Positions 1-12,711 of a DNA stretch of 64,000 nt are shown piece by piece. A program made the position numbers and the translations under genes. Under the pieces are notes generated by a model. That model saw only the letters and a program-made list of their open reading frames with translations. It was not told the DNA's origin and made no database searches. The stretch is from Epiperipatus broadwayi (taxonomy: Eukaryota > Onychophora > Udeonychophora > Euonychophora > Peripatidae), in NCBI GenBank assembly GCA_028023455.1, contig JAQFVV010006246.1, positions 733,501 to 797,500 on the forward strand. The letters run 5' to 3'. Numbering within the stretch: position 1 is the first letter of the stretch; every line of letters begins with the position of its first letter.

Positions 1-257
1 CTAGGATTCAATTCAATTTAATAAAATAAACACAATATACATTTTTTACAAATACAAAATAAATAAACTATCATAAAAAGGTTAGTTTTAATTATAAAAT
101 AAAATTAATGAAATGTAAAAGATTATAATATTAAAAATATACTTCCACCTATTATGAGATGGGTGTCTGTTAATATAAGATTGTTTAAACCCATACTAGT
201 GCTGATGACATTGGCACTAGGTGAAGTGGAAATATGTACTATATTTCCAGCTTCAAT
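1..257. other. AT-rich sequence, no gene seen
   Basis: No open frame or recognisable repeat. The last ~90 bases may be the diverged upstream continuation of the Penelope-like fragment that follows, but I could not align them. Confidence 0.5.
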
Positions 258-495
258 ATATGGTTTTGATTTCAATTATAACAACATAAAAATATTGCAA
301 ACTGAAAGAAAGAAATAATAGTAAAGAAAAATTAAGAAAGCTATGTTGATAAATAAATACAAGCAAGACTTAATCAATAGGCAGGCAGCAAATGTTAAGA
401 TCATGGAATTATGAGAAAGTTGACCGTTCAAAGTTTTAGTTGACAAAGACTACAAGGATAGTTGAAAATGCTCCTAAGCTATATTTTTTGTTCTT
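258..495 (+). pseudogene. Penelope-like element fragment 1: C-terminal end of GIY-YIG nuclease
   Basis: Decayed C-terminal part of a Penelope-like (PLE) endonuclease. A plus-strand frame reads a GFDFNYNNIKIL segment. After a frameshift it reads AMLINKYKQDLINRQAANV and then KIMEL. The same residues recur in the fragments at 6250-6840 and 9770-10345, so this is one repeat family. In GIY-YIG domains this region carries the late helix with the catalytic Glu and a basic tail. Here it is broken by stops and the nuclease core is absent. The source protein would join a reverse transcriptase to this nuclease for target-primed insertion; only the tail remains. Confidence 0.65.
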
Positions 496-1044
496 TTTAA
501 CAAATTTTAATTACTGTATTTTCTAATATGTATTTATAAGTTTACACACACACACACACACCCATATATATATATATACTGTAACCAGTTGGATTACATA
601 GCACACAATAATGTAGAGTGTGTGCATATATAAAGTAAAGGTAAAGTAGAAATAAACAGACAAAAATTGTAGTCGATATTTTCTACATTCATTGAAATAA
701 AAATAATACATAAAGGGTTAAATAACTCTGATTTGAAATAATATTTTATTATAAAATTAAATATTTAAAAAAGGTCTGATAAATAAAAATTAATATTTTT
801 ATTCTGATTTTTATAATTTAAAAATAAGTATGTTTTCTGATAATTGTAAAAATGTCTATTTTTGAAATCTTTTAATTAGTTTGTAAATTTTTACTATCAA
901 AATAAAAACATGTATGTAGATTCCAAAGGATTAAAGTTAATTGAAATCAACTTTTTCCAATCACATTTTGTTTAAAATTTCAAGCTTGTTTTCAAAATGA
1001 TTAGACAGATTAAAAACACACCATGTTTTTATCACCTGACCCAA
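496..1044. other. AT-rich stretch with a CA/TA microsatellite
   Basis: Positions 541-577 carry a short (CA)n tract followed by (TA)n, a pairing seen again near 20030-20056. Nothing else is recognised. Confidence 0.6.
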
Positions 1045-1085
1045 CCAAGACTATAAAAAGACTCATAAAAAATATCAGTTAGTTT
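1045..1085 (+). promoter_or_regulatory. Possible Pol II core promoter (TATA plus initiator)
   Basis: A TATA-like CTATAAAAAG at about 1051 is followed about 25 bases later by ATCAGTT, which fits an arthropod-type initiator. The same arrangement (TATAAATA then TTCAGTTC) lies inside the LTR at 55690-55730. A promoter inside an old LTR is therefore possible, with the AATAAA-rich stretch near 3080-3130 as its polyadenylation end. No second LTR copy was found. Confidence 0.25.
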
Positions 1086-1949
1086 TGCTTGCAGTTTTGT
1101 AAGAGTTAGCCAGAAGAGTTCTGTTTTAATATTTTAATCAGTGACCAACTAGGCCAACTGCAAAGTTTGGCTTTAATTTTCTGAGAAGAGGTTAGCAGAA
1201 GAGCTAACTGCAGAGCTAGCTGCAAAGTTGGCTAAAGAAATTTTAAAGAGTTGATAACTGTAGAGAGAATGGCAACAGTAAAACTCGCTAAGAGATAGCT
1301 AGTTTAATTGTATAGAGAGCTGCTATGAGATTGTAAGAATGCAAGGAAGTAGCTGGTCTTCAGTTCAATAGTGGAGTTTGAATTCAAATGGAGGAAAAAG
1401 CATCAAGATTTTTTGCTATTCATAGCCTTAAAAGTGTTCTGGAAAAAACAACTTGCTGATCTGAAGCTTACCAAATTCAAGTCTAAGTAGAACCAACTGC
1501 AGAAGAGAATGTCAACCATACCTGAATTATATACTTTTACCTAATAATAACAATTGCCTGGATTGAGCAAAAAACCAGATTTCCCAAGAGAAACACCAGC
1601 TGAAGAAAGGTATAGTTATATGTATGCTGCTTTGTCTATATGCCAAGAGAAGCACAGATAAAACTTTATACAAAAGTGATTTGTTTTTAAATAATTCATT
1701 TGATTGATAGTTTAAATCCATATTTTTAAATTGAAAATACATTTATAATTAGTTAAGGAGTAACCTAATAAAAAGCTTTTTAATGGCTCAAAAATTGACT
1801 ATAGATTTTTTTAACAAAATAAAAGAAAGCTGTAATAGAATTGATAAACTGATTTTTTAAAAATATTTATACAAAAGTATATATGTAAATTTTATGTATA
1901 TTCAAAATGAAATTATTAATTATAAAAGTATTGTTATTTATTTATTTAT

Positions 1950-2622
1950 GTAGATGTCTGAAAATTTCAGATTTTCCACTCAATAGATAACTTTTAAATA
2001 AGTGCTAGGCTTTGGATTGGTATTTTTAGATCTAGTGTCTGAACCTACCCTGACACCTCTCTGAGGAGTGCCAAAGCATGAAACCATGGTCAGGGGTTTG
2101 GGGAGGGGTTCCTTACAGAGATATTTTAAGTGCTGGCTCTGGCTAAGCATTTATCACAAAGCTTGTAGAGGAATTGGCAATCCTCACTGTTTATAACTTA
2201 CAAGCTTAAAAGATAGAGTCATGTGATCTATGTCCTTTATTTTGACTATTTATAGTCTCTGCCATAATTCTTATGCAATTTTACATTGCTAAGACTACTA
2301 ATATATGGTATGGATGAAGATCTATCAGCCCCATATAGCTATTTGAGTTGGATAGCTGGGTTTGAAGACATGTAGATGTCTGAAAATTTCAGATTTTTCA
2401 TTCAATAGATAACTTTTAGATAAGTGCTAGGCTTTGGGTTGGTATTTTTAGATCTAGTGTCTGAACTTACCCTAGCACCTCTCTGAGGAGTGCTAAAGCA
2501 CAAAACCATGATCAGGGGTTTGGGGAGGGGTTCCTGACAGAGATATTTTAAATGCTGGCTCTGGCTAAGTATTTATCACAAAGCTTGTAGAGGAATTAGC
2601 AATACTCACTGTTTATTGTTAT
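1950..2622. repeat. Direct duplication, ~250-bp block, period ~421 bp
   Basis: Positions 1950-2200 and 2371-2622 are nearly the same sequence. Both begin TAGATGTCTGAAAATTTCAG and share GATCTAGTGTCTGAAC, CACCTCTCTGAGGAGTG and CAGGGGTTTGGGGAGGGGTT. The second copy starts about 421 bases after the first, with ~170 bases of unrelated sequence between. The block is more GC-rich than its surroundings and has no open frame. It may be a 1.6-copy tandem array or part of the R/U5 section of an old LTR. Confidence 0.85.
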
Positions 2623-4077
2623 TTATTGTTTGACAAAATTAAATTTGTTAATAATCTGTGCAATTCTATATACATGTTTTAGTAAACCTAGCATAAGTAT
2701 TTGTATTATTTAAAATATAATTTAAAAGCTTAATCATGTATTATTGTAGAACAAGTTAAATATGTTCAAAAATTTCATGCACATGCATCTATGTGTGCAT
2801 ATATTTGACAATGTATTGCAAATACCAATGCTTGTCAAGTATAACACATATGTAAAATTTAATCTTTTTTTAATATAATTATTTTATGTTAATTGAAATG
2901 TTCTCATTGTATATTATAAAATGCATGTCTGTGTATGGATATATGCATGTGTTTATAGATACTTATTAAGAAATATTGTAAATCAATGTAAAAACTTTAG
3001 TTGTGTATATAATTTTGTATACTTTTCAAAATCAGAACTCTCTTATTCTATAATTCCTTAATTTTGTTTGATTTTTGTTAATAATAAACTTGTATTTAAT
3101 TGTTAAAAATTGTTTCCATCTCTTTGTGACATACAGTAATAGACCTTATGTTCTTTGAACTAGATTCGAACATGTGATGAATATATAAATGAGGATGTAT
3201 ATTAGTGCCTTTGGGGCATCCAGTAATGATCAATCATCATCATCTTTGTTGGCACATAAGATTATATTCTTTAAAGCCCATGCACTACCTTTAATTTTAG
3301 TTTAGTCTTATTAAAAATTTAAGTTTATAGTTGGCCAGTACATTAATGGTGCTTAAGTGGCCAGAACATTGATGATGATCAGCATGTTTTAAATGTACCA
3401 GCATTATTGTTTTGATTTCTGATTAGTGTATTCTAGTGGATGGCACTAAGTTAGTGCATCCAAGTTATGTTTAAATAGTTGACCAAGATGGCAAAGGCTC
3501 AATAGTTAGCCTGATCTATAGAAGATCCATTTCCAATCCAGCCACAAGATAGACTTGATTTTATTCTGATGTAGTTGATATTACTGATCATTCATAGTGA
3601 TGAATGGTGTTTTGAGTATTACTTATACTTTTTGATAATGCTGATTGATATATGATTGATTTATAAGTGGGGATGATAATTTGCCATCACCCAGTTTAAA
3701 TCTTTTTCCTAACACCCCATCCTCTTACTATATATATATATTTGTAATAGATATTTTTAAAAAGAAAGTGATTTACATATTTTAAAAATGTTTTGAGCAA
3801 AACAACATAAGGAAGAATAAACAGGAAGTTTGATATTTAATTCAGGACACATGGACATTTTTTGAGAAATTTTAAAATAACAACTAAGATTAATTTTTTT
3901 TATTTGAGAGAGTTTTAGAACAACATTCATATATGCATCTAATATACATTTATATATATGAGCACCAACAAATAAATCAACAATTTGCCAAAAATTAAAA
4001 ATAATTTTCCAGAAAGAATAACACTTTTTTTTAAAAAAATGGTAGAAATGTTTAACTTACTATGTGTTAATCAATAT
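2623..4077. other. No gene seen; mixed AT-rich and moderately GC sequence
   Basis: 2640-3130 is very AT-rich and ends in an AATAAA-bearing stretch. 3131-3720 is more balanced in composition, with short TGATGATC-type motifs, but no frame or repeat partner was found. 3721-4077 is again AT-rich. Confidence 0.4.
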
Positions 4078-4285
4078 CATATATTGGATATCAATACCTT
4101 ATATTTTGAATCAACAAGCAAGCAAGTTTCATAAGAAAAATTTATAAAGATATATATGACATTGCATTTTTGCACCACCTACATTAAATAAATTAATAAA
4201 TAACTGTAAAGATAAAACCTTATTTACAAATAAAAATTGTATCAATTCTAAATGGATGTATATATGCATCTGAGGCTAACAAACT
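4078..4285 (+). pseudogene. Penelope-like element fragment 2: N-terminal part of GIY-YIG module
   Basis: About 200 bases align with 9775-9960. The segment reads as GATATCAATACC, then ATATGACATTGCATTTTTGC, and on through the threonine/lysine-rich linker to a K-W codon pair before the nuclease CxC motif. In the related copies the encoded peptide is ICDIAFYTPPTLNKLIN followed by KNKTSF and NCIIYKW. Similarity ends near 4260, before the YIG motif, so this is a short truncated copy. Confidence 0.55.
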
Positions 4286-6249
4286 GATTAATTATTTACC
4301 AAGAATTTAAAATAATAACTTCAAATAGAATAATTATCATTTTAGTAGGGATAATATTTATTAATTAATGTCAATTACTGTGTAAAATTTTACCAGGAAT
4401 TATTAATAATCAGTTTTTCTAATAAACTTCAAATAAAAAGAAACAATTACTTTCAGGAATTATTGTATTTTAAAATATTAAACTTTTTTGTGAATTTAAT
4501 AAAAATGACTTTAAGCGCAGTAGAACTTTTTGTGATAAATTTCAACTGTTTATACAAGTTGTATATTTTATTTATGTAATTGTATTTGAGTTAATATTGT
4601 TTTTGTTTTAAAAGTTTATCTAACATATATATGTGTATAAATGAAGATACATGACTAACCAAATGTAAATTTTAAAATTCTAAATTTATATTTAAATAAT
4701 TATAGTAGATTTTATTTAATAATTTGTTTTGTTTGCTAATAAATGCTCAGTAGGCAAACTGTAACAAAATATTTTCTTTTATATATATTGTCTATTGCAG
4801 ATAATAAAGAAATGGATATTTTCTTGTAATTTGATAAAAAATGTTTGTCTTGCATTCTTATAGTTTAAACATATAATACACTATGATACATTAATTTAAA
4901 TTATTATAGCATATTTATAAATTGTCTTATTGTTTATTTTTGTAAATAAAATTATTATTTATTAAATTTGACTTAAGAGTCCTATTTAAATTAATAAATT
5001 TATGATACAATAATTGTGACTTATAATCTTATTGCAAACATAAACATATAAAATGTAATTGGCAAATAGTATAAATTTTATTATTGTACGAAAGTGTAAT
5101 AATTATTATAAGTTAATGTAATGCTTCATGAATATTCATCAGTATAAAAGCTAGTTAATAAATTATTATAATAAACTTTTATGTAATTATTAAGCTTAAA
5201 TAATTTCATTCACTTTTAATATAGTATAAACTTACCACATAGTAATAAAAGGGTTATTTATAATAAATATTAATATATCTGTCATAATTATCAAATACAG
5301 TATTTTATATTGTATAGACAATATTGATGTCCAATGAGGTTGATATTTGATCCAATGAGGTTGATATTTATCTAATATATAGGTACTATTTATAAATTTT
5401 AAACATTATTCTAATATACATTTTAAATTATTTTATTGATAGAGCTTATTTAATCTTTGATTATTTTTATTCTAGTACAGATTTGATTTACTTAACCAAT
5501 ACTGTTAATTTTAGCTAACTAATATACATTTTACAAATTTGGTATTGTACAATTAATACTATTATAGATTTTAACTTTATATAATTTATAAGATAAATAA
5601 AGTAAGCAGTCATATGATCAATTTATTCCATTAAAGATTTTAGTATTCATACATATTAGTATTTTATTATAACAAAATATTAATGAAATCTTTTTTTTTA
5701 TTTTGTACTTTTATTATGGATTTAGTTTGCTCAAAGATGTGTGGCATTAACAAAAGAAATTCTCATGTTCTTATTTATTATACTGGTACAGATTTGGAAT
5801 TCAACACTAGGGCATATAAATAGTCTCTCTTTCTCTTGTTCATTTCTTCTATTATAGATTTGGCACATCAATTTAAGCATGTAACAAAGTTTCTCTCATT
5901 GCTCTCATTTTCTATCTTTACAGATTTGGCATAGCTAAGTGGAGCCATAATACCTGAGATTTATATTGTGTATTTATCTTGGGTACAAAGTAAAATTAAA
6001 TATTAAATATCATATATATATATATATATATCCTTGATTATTTTAAACAACATATATAATCAATAATTTTATTGAATAAGAATAAGCTAAATATTTTGAT
6101 ATGATTTATATATATAATGTCTTTAGTATAACTATTATAATTTAGTAGAAATAGTTGATGTAGTTTTAGCAATTTATAAGCCTATAGATATAGTTATATA
6201 TATAATTAACTATTTATAAATACAGTAATCAGATATATTTTAAAAATTT
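4286..6249. other. AT-rich sequence with short tandem repeats
   Basis: No gene seen. At 5327-5372 the block CCAATGAGGTTGATATTT occurs twice in tandem. Between 5760 and 5945 a ~65-70-base unit ending AGATTTGG recurs three times (near 5790, 5858 and 5925). A (TA)n tract lies at 6009-6030. Confidence 0.5.
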
Positions 6250-6840
6250 TATCCACTTAGGAGCACTTCTGACTATCCTCATAGTCTGTCATCTCACACT
6301 TTGAAAGGCTAACCTTCTCACAATTCCATGATCTTAACATTTGCTGCCTACCTCATAATTCACACAATTCCATGATCTTAATATTTGCTGCCTGCCTCTT
6401 AATTAAGTCATGTTTGTATTTGTATATTAGCAGAGCTTTTTTTATTTTTATTTTGTTGTTGCTTTTTTTAATTTGTCATATTTTAACGTTGTTGTAATTG
6501 AAGTTAAAACCATCAATACATCAATTATTATGGTCATGAAAAATGAATGCTGAAAGATTATTATCTACTTTGCAATGTTGATTCAATTTCTGAACTCTTT
6601 AACAACATCAAGTGCTCCTTAGTTCTTTTTTTCCAACATACATCTCAATTCACCTATATATGCACTACCACACTTACATATCCATTTATAAATAATACAA
6701 TTTTTACTTATAAATGAGGTTTTATCTTTAGAATTATTTATTAATTTGTTTAATGTAGGAGGTGTGTAAAATGCAATATCACATATACCTTTATAAATCT
6801 TCTTTATAAAATTGACTTGATCATGTGTAATATATGATAG
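6250..6840 (-). pseudogene. Penelope-like element fragment 3: GIY-YIG nuclease domain
   Basis: The best-preserved PLE end in the window. On the minus strand it reads VNFIKKIYKGICDIAFYTPP, then TLNKLINNSKDKTSF, then NCIIYKWICKCGSAYIGE, which is the C-x-C plus YIG core of a GIY-YIG nuclease. A one-base frameshift follows inside the conserved R-T-K-E-H-L. Further on come FIFHDHNN, GFNFNYNN and IYKYKHDLIKRQAAN. A ~44-base duplication (6317-6404) repeats the sequence encoding the last helix. No reverse-transcriptase part is present. This copy is inverted relative to the one at 9770-10345. Confidence 0.75.
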
Positions 6841-9769
6841 TGATGTTCATATTTTTATTAGCAGGAGAGTCAATATTATTGGTAAATTTTTTATTGTTAT
6901 ATCTTGTATTAAAATCTCTAATAACATTATATATATATATTGTACCGGACTATACTTCCCTGTGGATTTCCGTTCCTAATCTTACACTGAGCATGAAGTG
7001 ATCAAGATTTAACAGGGAAAGAAATGGATACCAATTTAGCCGATTGTCTGTACTCATATATATTGGTACTTCCAGCAAAACTGATAGAAAGAGTGAATTG
7101 ACAGGACTCTGCCAATTTAAAACCCCTTTAGTTGATATCTTACTCAAATGCCCAAATGTTTAGAACTTATGGCAAGCACACACCTTTGAAAAGTCTATTT
7201 AGAAAATAACTTTTGTGCGCCACTCCTAGAAAAGAATAAAAAATTAATTCCCCCCTCCTAAAAGGATGTGCAATACCATATGTTCAGCAAAGCATAAGAA
7301 TAAGATTTAATACCCCAGTAGAGCGATATCCCATGTGGCTAGCCCAGTACTCTACATCTAGGGTCTTCAATGGGTAGATTAAATGGTTATTACAGGTATG
7401 TGATTGATAAGGAAAGAGTACATTTTATCAAATAAATAATAATACAAAAATGAAACAAGTTTAATATTATAATCAAATATTTATTTAATTCCAGATATCC
7501 ACCACCATTTTATACTTAAAATGACCTAATAAAAATAAATAAATGAATTATTATCACAAATCCATATGTATATTTGATGCTTTGAAATAGATAAATATAT
7601 AAATACAATTTAAATGAATAAGAAAAAAATATAAACCCCTAAAGCAATTTACAATGTTTCATAAAAAATGGAAGTGGTCTGAGCTTTTTACCCTGTAGAA
7701 ATAAGTCATGTCTTTTGTGATTTGATATATATTTCTCATATAAAACATTTTCGGTCATACAGGCATATACTTCTACTGAGAACTTTAAAACCCTTTTTAT
7801 TGATAGTAAATATAATAATAATAATAATAAAACAACAACTATGCATACGTATGTTTGCACTATGAAATATTTCACTAATTTCATATTTTTCAACATATAA
7901 TTATGGTTGCATTAGCTCAGATACCATATATCACTCAACATAAGGTGCTGTATCTATTTCTTTTTTATGATGGATATATTCTCATACATGTATATACGTG
8001 CAGCACAATTATACACTTACTACTATTCTAAATGTAAAGTTATTAGTGGACTTGTTTATGGGGGATTTATAATGAATAAATCCCTTTTTGTACTCATCAT
8101 AAGGTGCAGCAGTGATGAAAAATAACTTAAAAAAATATATGGATAAATATATGTTTAGATACTCAACATGAGGTATCATTTTTAATGAATATTACAAGTG
8201 TATGTGCACATATGTAGACATGTATATTTGCGTATGACAATTTTCAACAAGAAAAAAAACAAGCAGCAATAAAAAAAAACTAATTGCAACCTTTGCTGAA
8301 AATACTAAAATTTGGGATAGAAACATGAATTAAAAGATTTAAGTAAAAGCTATATCATTATGCCTGCAATAGCCATAAATTCAACATATATATGCTAGAG
8401 ACAGCTCTCTCTCTCATTTTTCTTTTTTTTTAAATGATTAATAATAATAAAAAAACATATTTCTAATTATCGGAAATATCAGAATGAATTAATTCAATAA
8501 TAAAATATTTTTAAAATAAACTTATGTAGGCATCTTCATCTTCTTCTGATTGAGCTTTGAGCAGCTTCAATTCAACTAGCTGTGCGGTGAGGATTTCATC
8601 TCATTCAGGCATAGGCAAAGCAGCTTTTGTCATCATTGTGGCTGGCTGGAACTGGCATGATCACATCTTGGTGGCTTGACCAGAGAAATGGTGATGCACT
8701 GGCTGGTTGTCTACCCCATGGTCATTTTTCTGGAGCCTCTAGTAGATTGCTTCATATTTTCTTTTTTTTGTATGTTTAATAATTATGACTATTATTAAAT
8801 TTTTATCTGCTGTTTCGAATGGTTACTCAAATCCACAAGATAAGAGTTCTTAAAAGAACTGTATAATGGATTTCTTCTTAGTAAATATCAGCAGTAGTCT
8901 AGTCCATAAATTAATCTCTAAGTGGCTAGATGATTGAAAAATTTTGGAGCCAAAGTAGTGAATGACTTGAATGCCAAAGAAGGAATGAATCCCACAGCAC
9001 TGACTAAAACCTATCAACCCCACTTATACACAACCAATTCAGGTATCTCCCTGAGAAGTATGAATCAGCCAACCCGTTTAATTTAGCTTATCATTTAGAT
9101 TATCAACATTCCTTTATATTTTTCCAATTAAGTTCTACATAGCAGGCTTTGATATGTTTGTTTTCCATCTTGAATACCCAGACCACTTGATTACAGAATC
9201 AATTCAAAAGAATTTTTATTTTATATACAAAAAAAAAAGATAACAGTTTAATTATAGCATTGATTATCAAACATTTTGCTTTTGGTCAGATTTTTGCCAA
9301 AGCAATTAACATTCTTTGCTTACAGAATAAAATTACAGTTTTTAAGAAAATAATTAAAAAATATATATGCAAGTATGTTGGAACAATTGCTCTAATTATT
9401 TATTTTCCTAATATGTTCCAACATTTGATCCATTTGTTTAATAAAGTTTGCTTTTCTCTATTTGAATTTTTCAAAGAACAGCAAAATACATAACATGATA
9501 TATACTGAAAAGATACAAAACAATAAAAATAAAATACAAAAATACATCAGTTTATTATATGTGTATTTGTGCACAATATTTTAAATTTGTGTGTGTAGGT
9601 ATTCTAATGCTCAGACCCAACTTCCATTATTAATATAGCACATTTATATATTTGTTATGCTTAATATATACTTTGTGCATAGACATTTGATAATGCCTGG
9701 CACAATATATATGATTATAATAGAAGATATAAGAATAAAAATTTTAACAATAATATTGATCCAACTGCT
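6841..9769. other. No gene recognised; includes two GC-richer islands
   Basis: 6935-7400 and 8520-9110 are visibly richer in G+C than their flanks, which suggests old coding or repeat DNA. Their frames are short and show no motif I know. The rest is AT-rich, with a (TAA)n run near 7810-7828. A small minus-strand frame at 6950-7147 and a plus-strand one at 9260-9493 show no family features and are probably chance. Confidence 0.4.
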
Positions 9770-10345
9770 AATAAAAAATATAGATATCAATACCATATAT
9801 TTTGAATGATGAAGTAAATTTTATAAGGAAGATGTATAAATGTATATGTGATATTGCATTTTACACACCTCCTACATTAAACAAATTAATAAATAATTCT
9901 AAAAATAAAACCTCATTTATAAATAAAAATTGTATCATTTATAAATGGATATGTAGGTGTGGTAGTGTATAGGTGAATCAAAATATACATTGGAAAAAAA
10001 AAGAACTAAAGAGCACTTGCTGTTGTTAAAATGTGTTTAGAAATTAAATCAAAATTGCAAAGTAGATAATAATGATTCAGCATCCATTTTTCATGACCAT
10101 AACAATTCGTGTATTATGAATTTAACTTCAATTACAACAAAATATTGCAAATTGAAAAAAATAACAACAAAGGAAAAATAAAAGAAGCTATACTATTATA
10201 CAAATACAAACATGACTTAATTAAGAGGCAGGCAGCAAATGTTAAGATCATGGAATTGTGGGAAGGTTAGAACATTCAAAGTATTAGTTGACATTGACTA
10301 CGACGATAGTTGAAAATTCTCCTAAATGAATAAAATTTGTAAAAT
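9770..10345 (+). pseudogene. Penelope-like element fragment 4: GIY-YIG nuclease domain
   Basis: Same family as 6250-6840 in the opposite orientation. The plus strand reads ICDIAFYTPPTLNKLIN, KNKTSFINKNCIIYKW, then ICRCGSV followed by a stop where YIG stands in the related copy. After frameshifts it ends LLYKYKHDLIKRQAAN and VKIMELWEG. PLE proteins insert by target-primed reverse transcription using this nuclease. The core is broken here, so the copy is inactive. It forms a large inverted pair with the 6.3-6.8 kb copy. Confidence 0.75.
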
Positions 10346-10689
10346 ATAACTGATTACTGTATTTATAAATATTCAATTATATAATTATGTATATTGCTTT
10401 GAAGAAATATGACATTATAATATTATTACATATAGTTATATCTGTATTTTTCTAGATTGCTTAAGAATAATATTTGTTTTATAGGTTCTCAATTGATGAA
10501 CTTTGTCTAGGGATTAAATGTCAATAAATGGCAATAAAACGTTTTTTTAATCATGAAAGTAATTTTTATATTATTAATAATAGTATGAGTAAATAAGTTT
10601 ATATACATTTTTATATTAAGTGTAACTATGGTGACCAATATTCAATAAGTATGGCTGAGATAAGTATGTCCAATTTTTTAAAACCATTC

Positions 10690-11811
10690 TAAAAAAAATA
10701 TTGATGAACAAAAAGCAATTACAAGAGGTTTAATTAATAAAATAGATGAACAGAGAGCTAAATTAAGAAGTAATACAGAAGCTATGCATAAAACTAGACT
10801 TGAAAAGTCTAAAAAAATTTAATGATTTAAAAATTAAAGCTAGAGAGTATTAAAATAATAGTGTGGAAGATAATTATGTGAAAACTAAAGTAGAATCAGA
10901 TACTAAATGTGTTCCTATGATTAATAAATTAAAAACAATGGTAGTTGAATTTAAAGAATTTTAAGAAACTTGTCAATGTGGTCATACTTGTGTTAAGTAT
11001 AAGTTTGAGATATTTTTTAAAGATACATATCCACAAATGTTTGATAATTGCAAGAAGAGATTAGTTCCTAGTAATGCTTATCCCAGAGACAAAAAATATG
11101 GTTTTAACAATAATGAGAAAAACTTTGTTGAAGTAAATCTATATAACTTATTTTAAAATAGAGTATCAAAAGTTACTAATAATGAGAGAGCATATTGAGA
11201 TAAAAAATATGATAGATAGAAGATATTAGAAAATAAATTAAATATAAGAAAACAGTTTAATTCATTTTTATAGCAGTAATAATGATGAAGGTAACAATGA
11301 TAATTTGAGATATATATGATATAATTTACAAAGTAGATCAGATTATAGAAAGGTGTATATTACTAATTTGGATGGTTTAAAAAGTATTAATCATAAATTA
11401 AGAAGAAAATAATTTAAAAGATCGGGATTAGGATTTCCTGTAACTTTATTTATATTTAGAGAATATTACACCCAGAGCTTAATTAATAACTATTGGCAAA
11501 AATAAATTATACATTTAAATTCTAATAAACTAACATTAATAATGCACAATGAAAAGTTGATATTAGAAATAAATATTTTATTCTAACAAATTAAAATATT
11601 TAAAAATAAATTGTTAAATAAAATTGGAAGGTATCTATATGCTAATCCAGATAATATTCATCAATTAATAACTACAGTTGATATTTCACTTCTTATGTTT
11701 CTTCCAGAAAGTTCTTTAAATGAATGTAAAAATGTCTCTATTAGTAGTATATTATTAGCTTATAATAAGGATTGTTTGCAAACACTTAATTTAGTCACAA
11801 TCAGGATATGA
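10690..11811 (+). pseudogene. Decayed unknown reading frame of ~370 codons
   Basis: I do not recognise this protein. A lysine/asparagine-rich frame can be followed with two shifts: phase of 10700 to ~10820, phase of 10821 to ~11270, phase of 11275 to 11811. It has about ten internal stops, mostly TAA/TGA/TAG where CAA, CAG or TGG would need one transition. Visible pieces include EFKEF, a Cys/His cluster TCQCGHTCVKYKFE, NCKKRLVPSNAYPRDKKYGF, SGLGFPVTLFIFREYYT and LLMFLPESSLNECKN. The last ~230 bases before 11630 recur inverted at 12356-12600 and in both arms of the foldback at 12848-14450. The frame therefore belongs to the mobile element that made those structures. Without a database search its family stays open. 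Confidence 0.5.
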
Positions 11812-12600
11812 ATAATATTACCAGTAAGTTATGTAGTACACATTTTAATTAACTAGTTTTACTCTGTTGACATTTTTGTATGTTCTTGGCCCATCCTAAT
11901 ACTAGACTTGATGATTTTTCTGAGTGACCTATATGATGAAGGGTATCTGTAAACACATCATTTCCACTCCACATGATAATTTACTTCTGTGTATGAGTAG
12001 TGGTAGTCCTACATATGAGTAGTCCAGGATAGGACATTTTCTGTATTCCAGACTTAATGGAAACTGCTAGTTAAGGAAAACACAAAGACCCAATTTAAAG
12101 GTTTTCTGGCCTTTTATATTCTCAATCAATTTTTAGACTTCTCTGCTCATCTATTTTCTTTTGTTCTTTTATCAGAAGAATACAATATAACCTTGTACAT
12201 TCTTTCTTAAATATAAGTTACAAAGTCTTTTTTTTTTTCAAAATAATTCCACCATCATTAATTAGTTTTCAAAAAGATTTTGCTGATTGTAATTTTTTAC
12301 TTCAGAATTTCTTTCTATTTATTTATCTGAATTAGTAATCTGCATGTCTTTTTTATTCCTTCCAATTTTATTTAACAATTTATCTTTAAATATTAAATTT
12401 GTTAGAATAAATTATTTATTTCTAATATCAACTTTTAATTGTATGTTATTAATGTTAGTTTATTAGAATTTAAACGTATAATTTATCTTTGCCAATAGTT
12501 ATTAATTAAGCTCCAGGAGTAATATTCTCTAAATATAAATAAAGTTGTGGGAAATCATAATCCTGGTTTTTTAAATTATTTTTTCCTTAATTTATGATGT
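11395..12600. repeat. Foldback 1: inverted arms ~240 bp
   Basis: 11395-11632 and 12356-12600 are inverted copies. Examples are AATGCACAATGAAAAGTTGA on the left against its complement near 12425-12445, and the shared TTGTTAAATAAAATTGGAAG end. The ~720-base spacer contains the tail of the decayed frame and unassigned sequence. Confidence 0.7.
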
Positions 12601-12711
12601 ACAATGTGACAGATTTTAGTGGATTCTTGTATGAATCCTGGTGCTCTTATTGAAATAAATAAAAAGCTGATTCCACCAGCAGCATAGATCATAATAATTA
12701 GTAGGCCAGTT

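Noticed and set aside
5327-5945. CRISPR-like array of short repeats
   Set aside because: Only two or three diverged repeats, unequal spacing, and the DNA is animal nuclear in character.
10690-11811. Alternative genetic code explaining in-frame TAA/TAG/TGA
   Set aside because: All three stops occur, frames also shift, and the CUB exons and other elements use the standard code. Decay explains it better.
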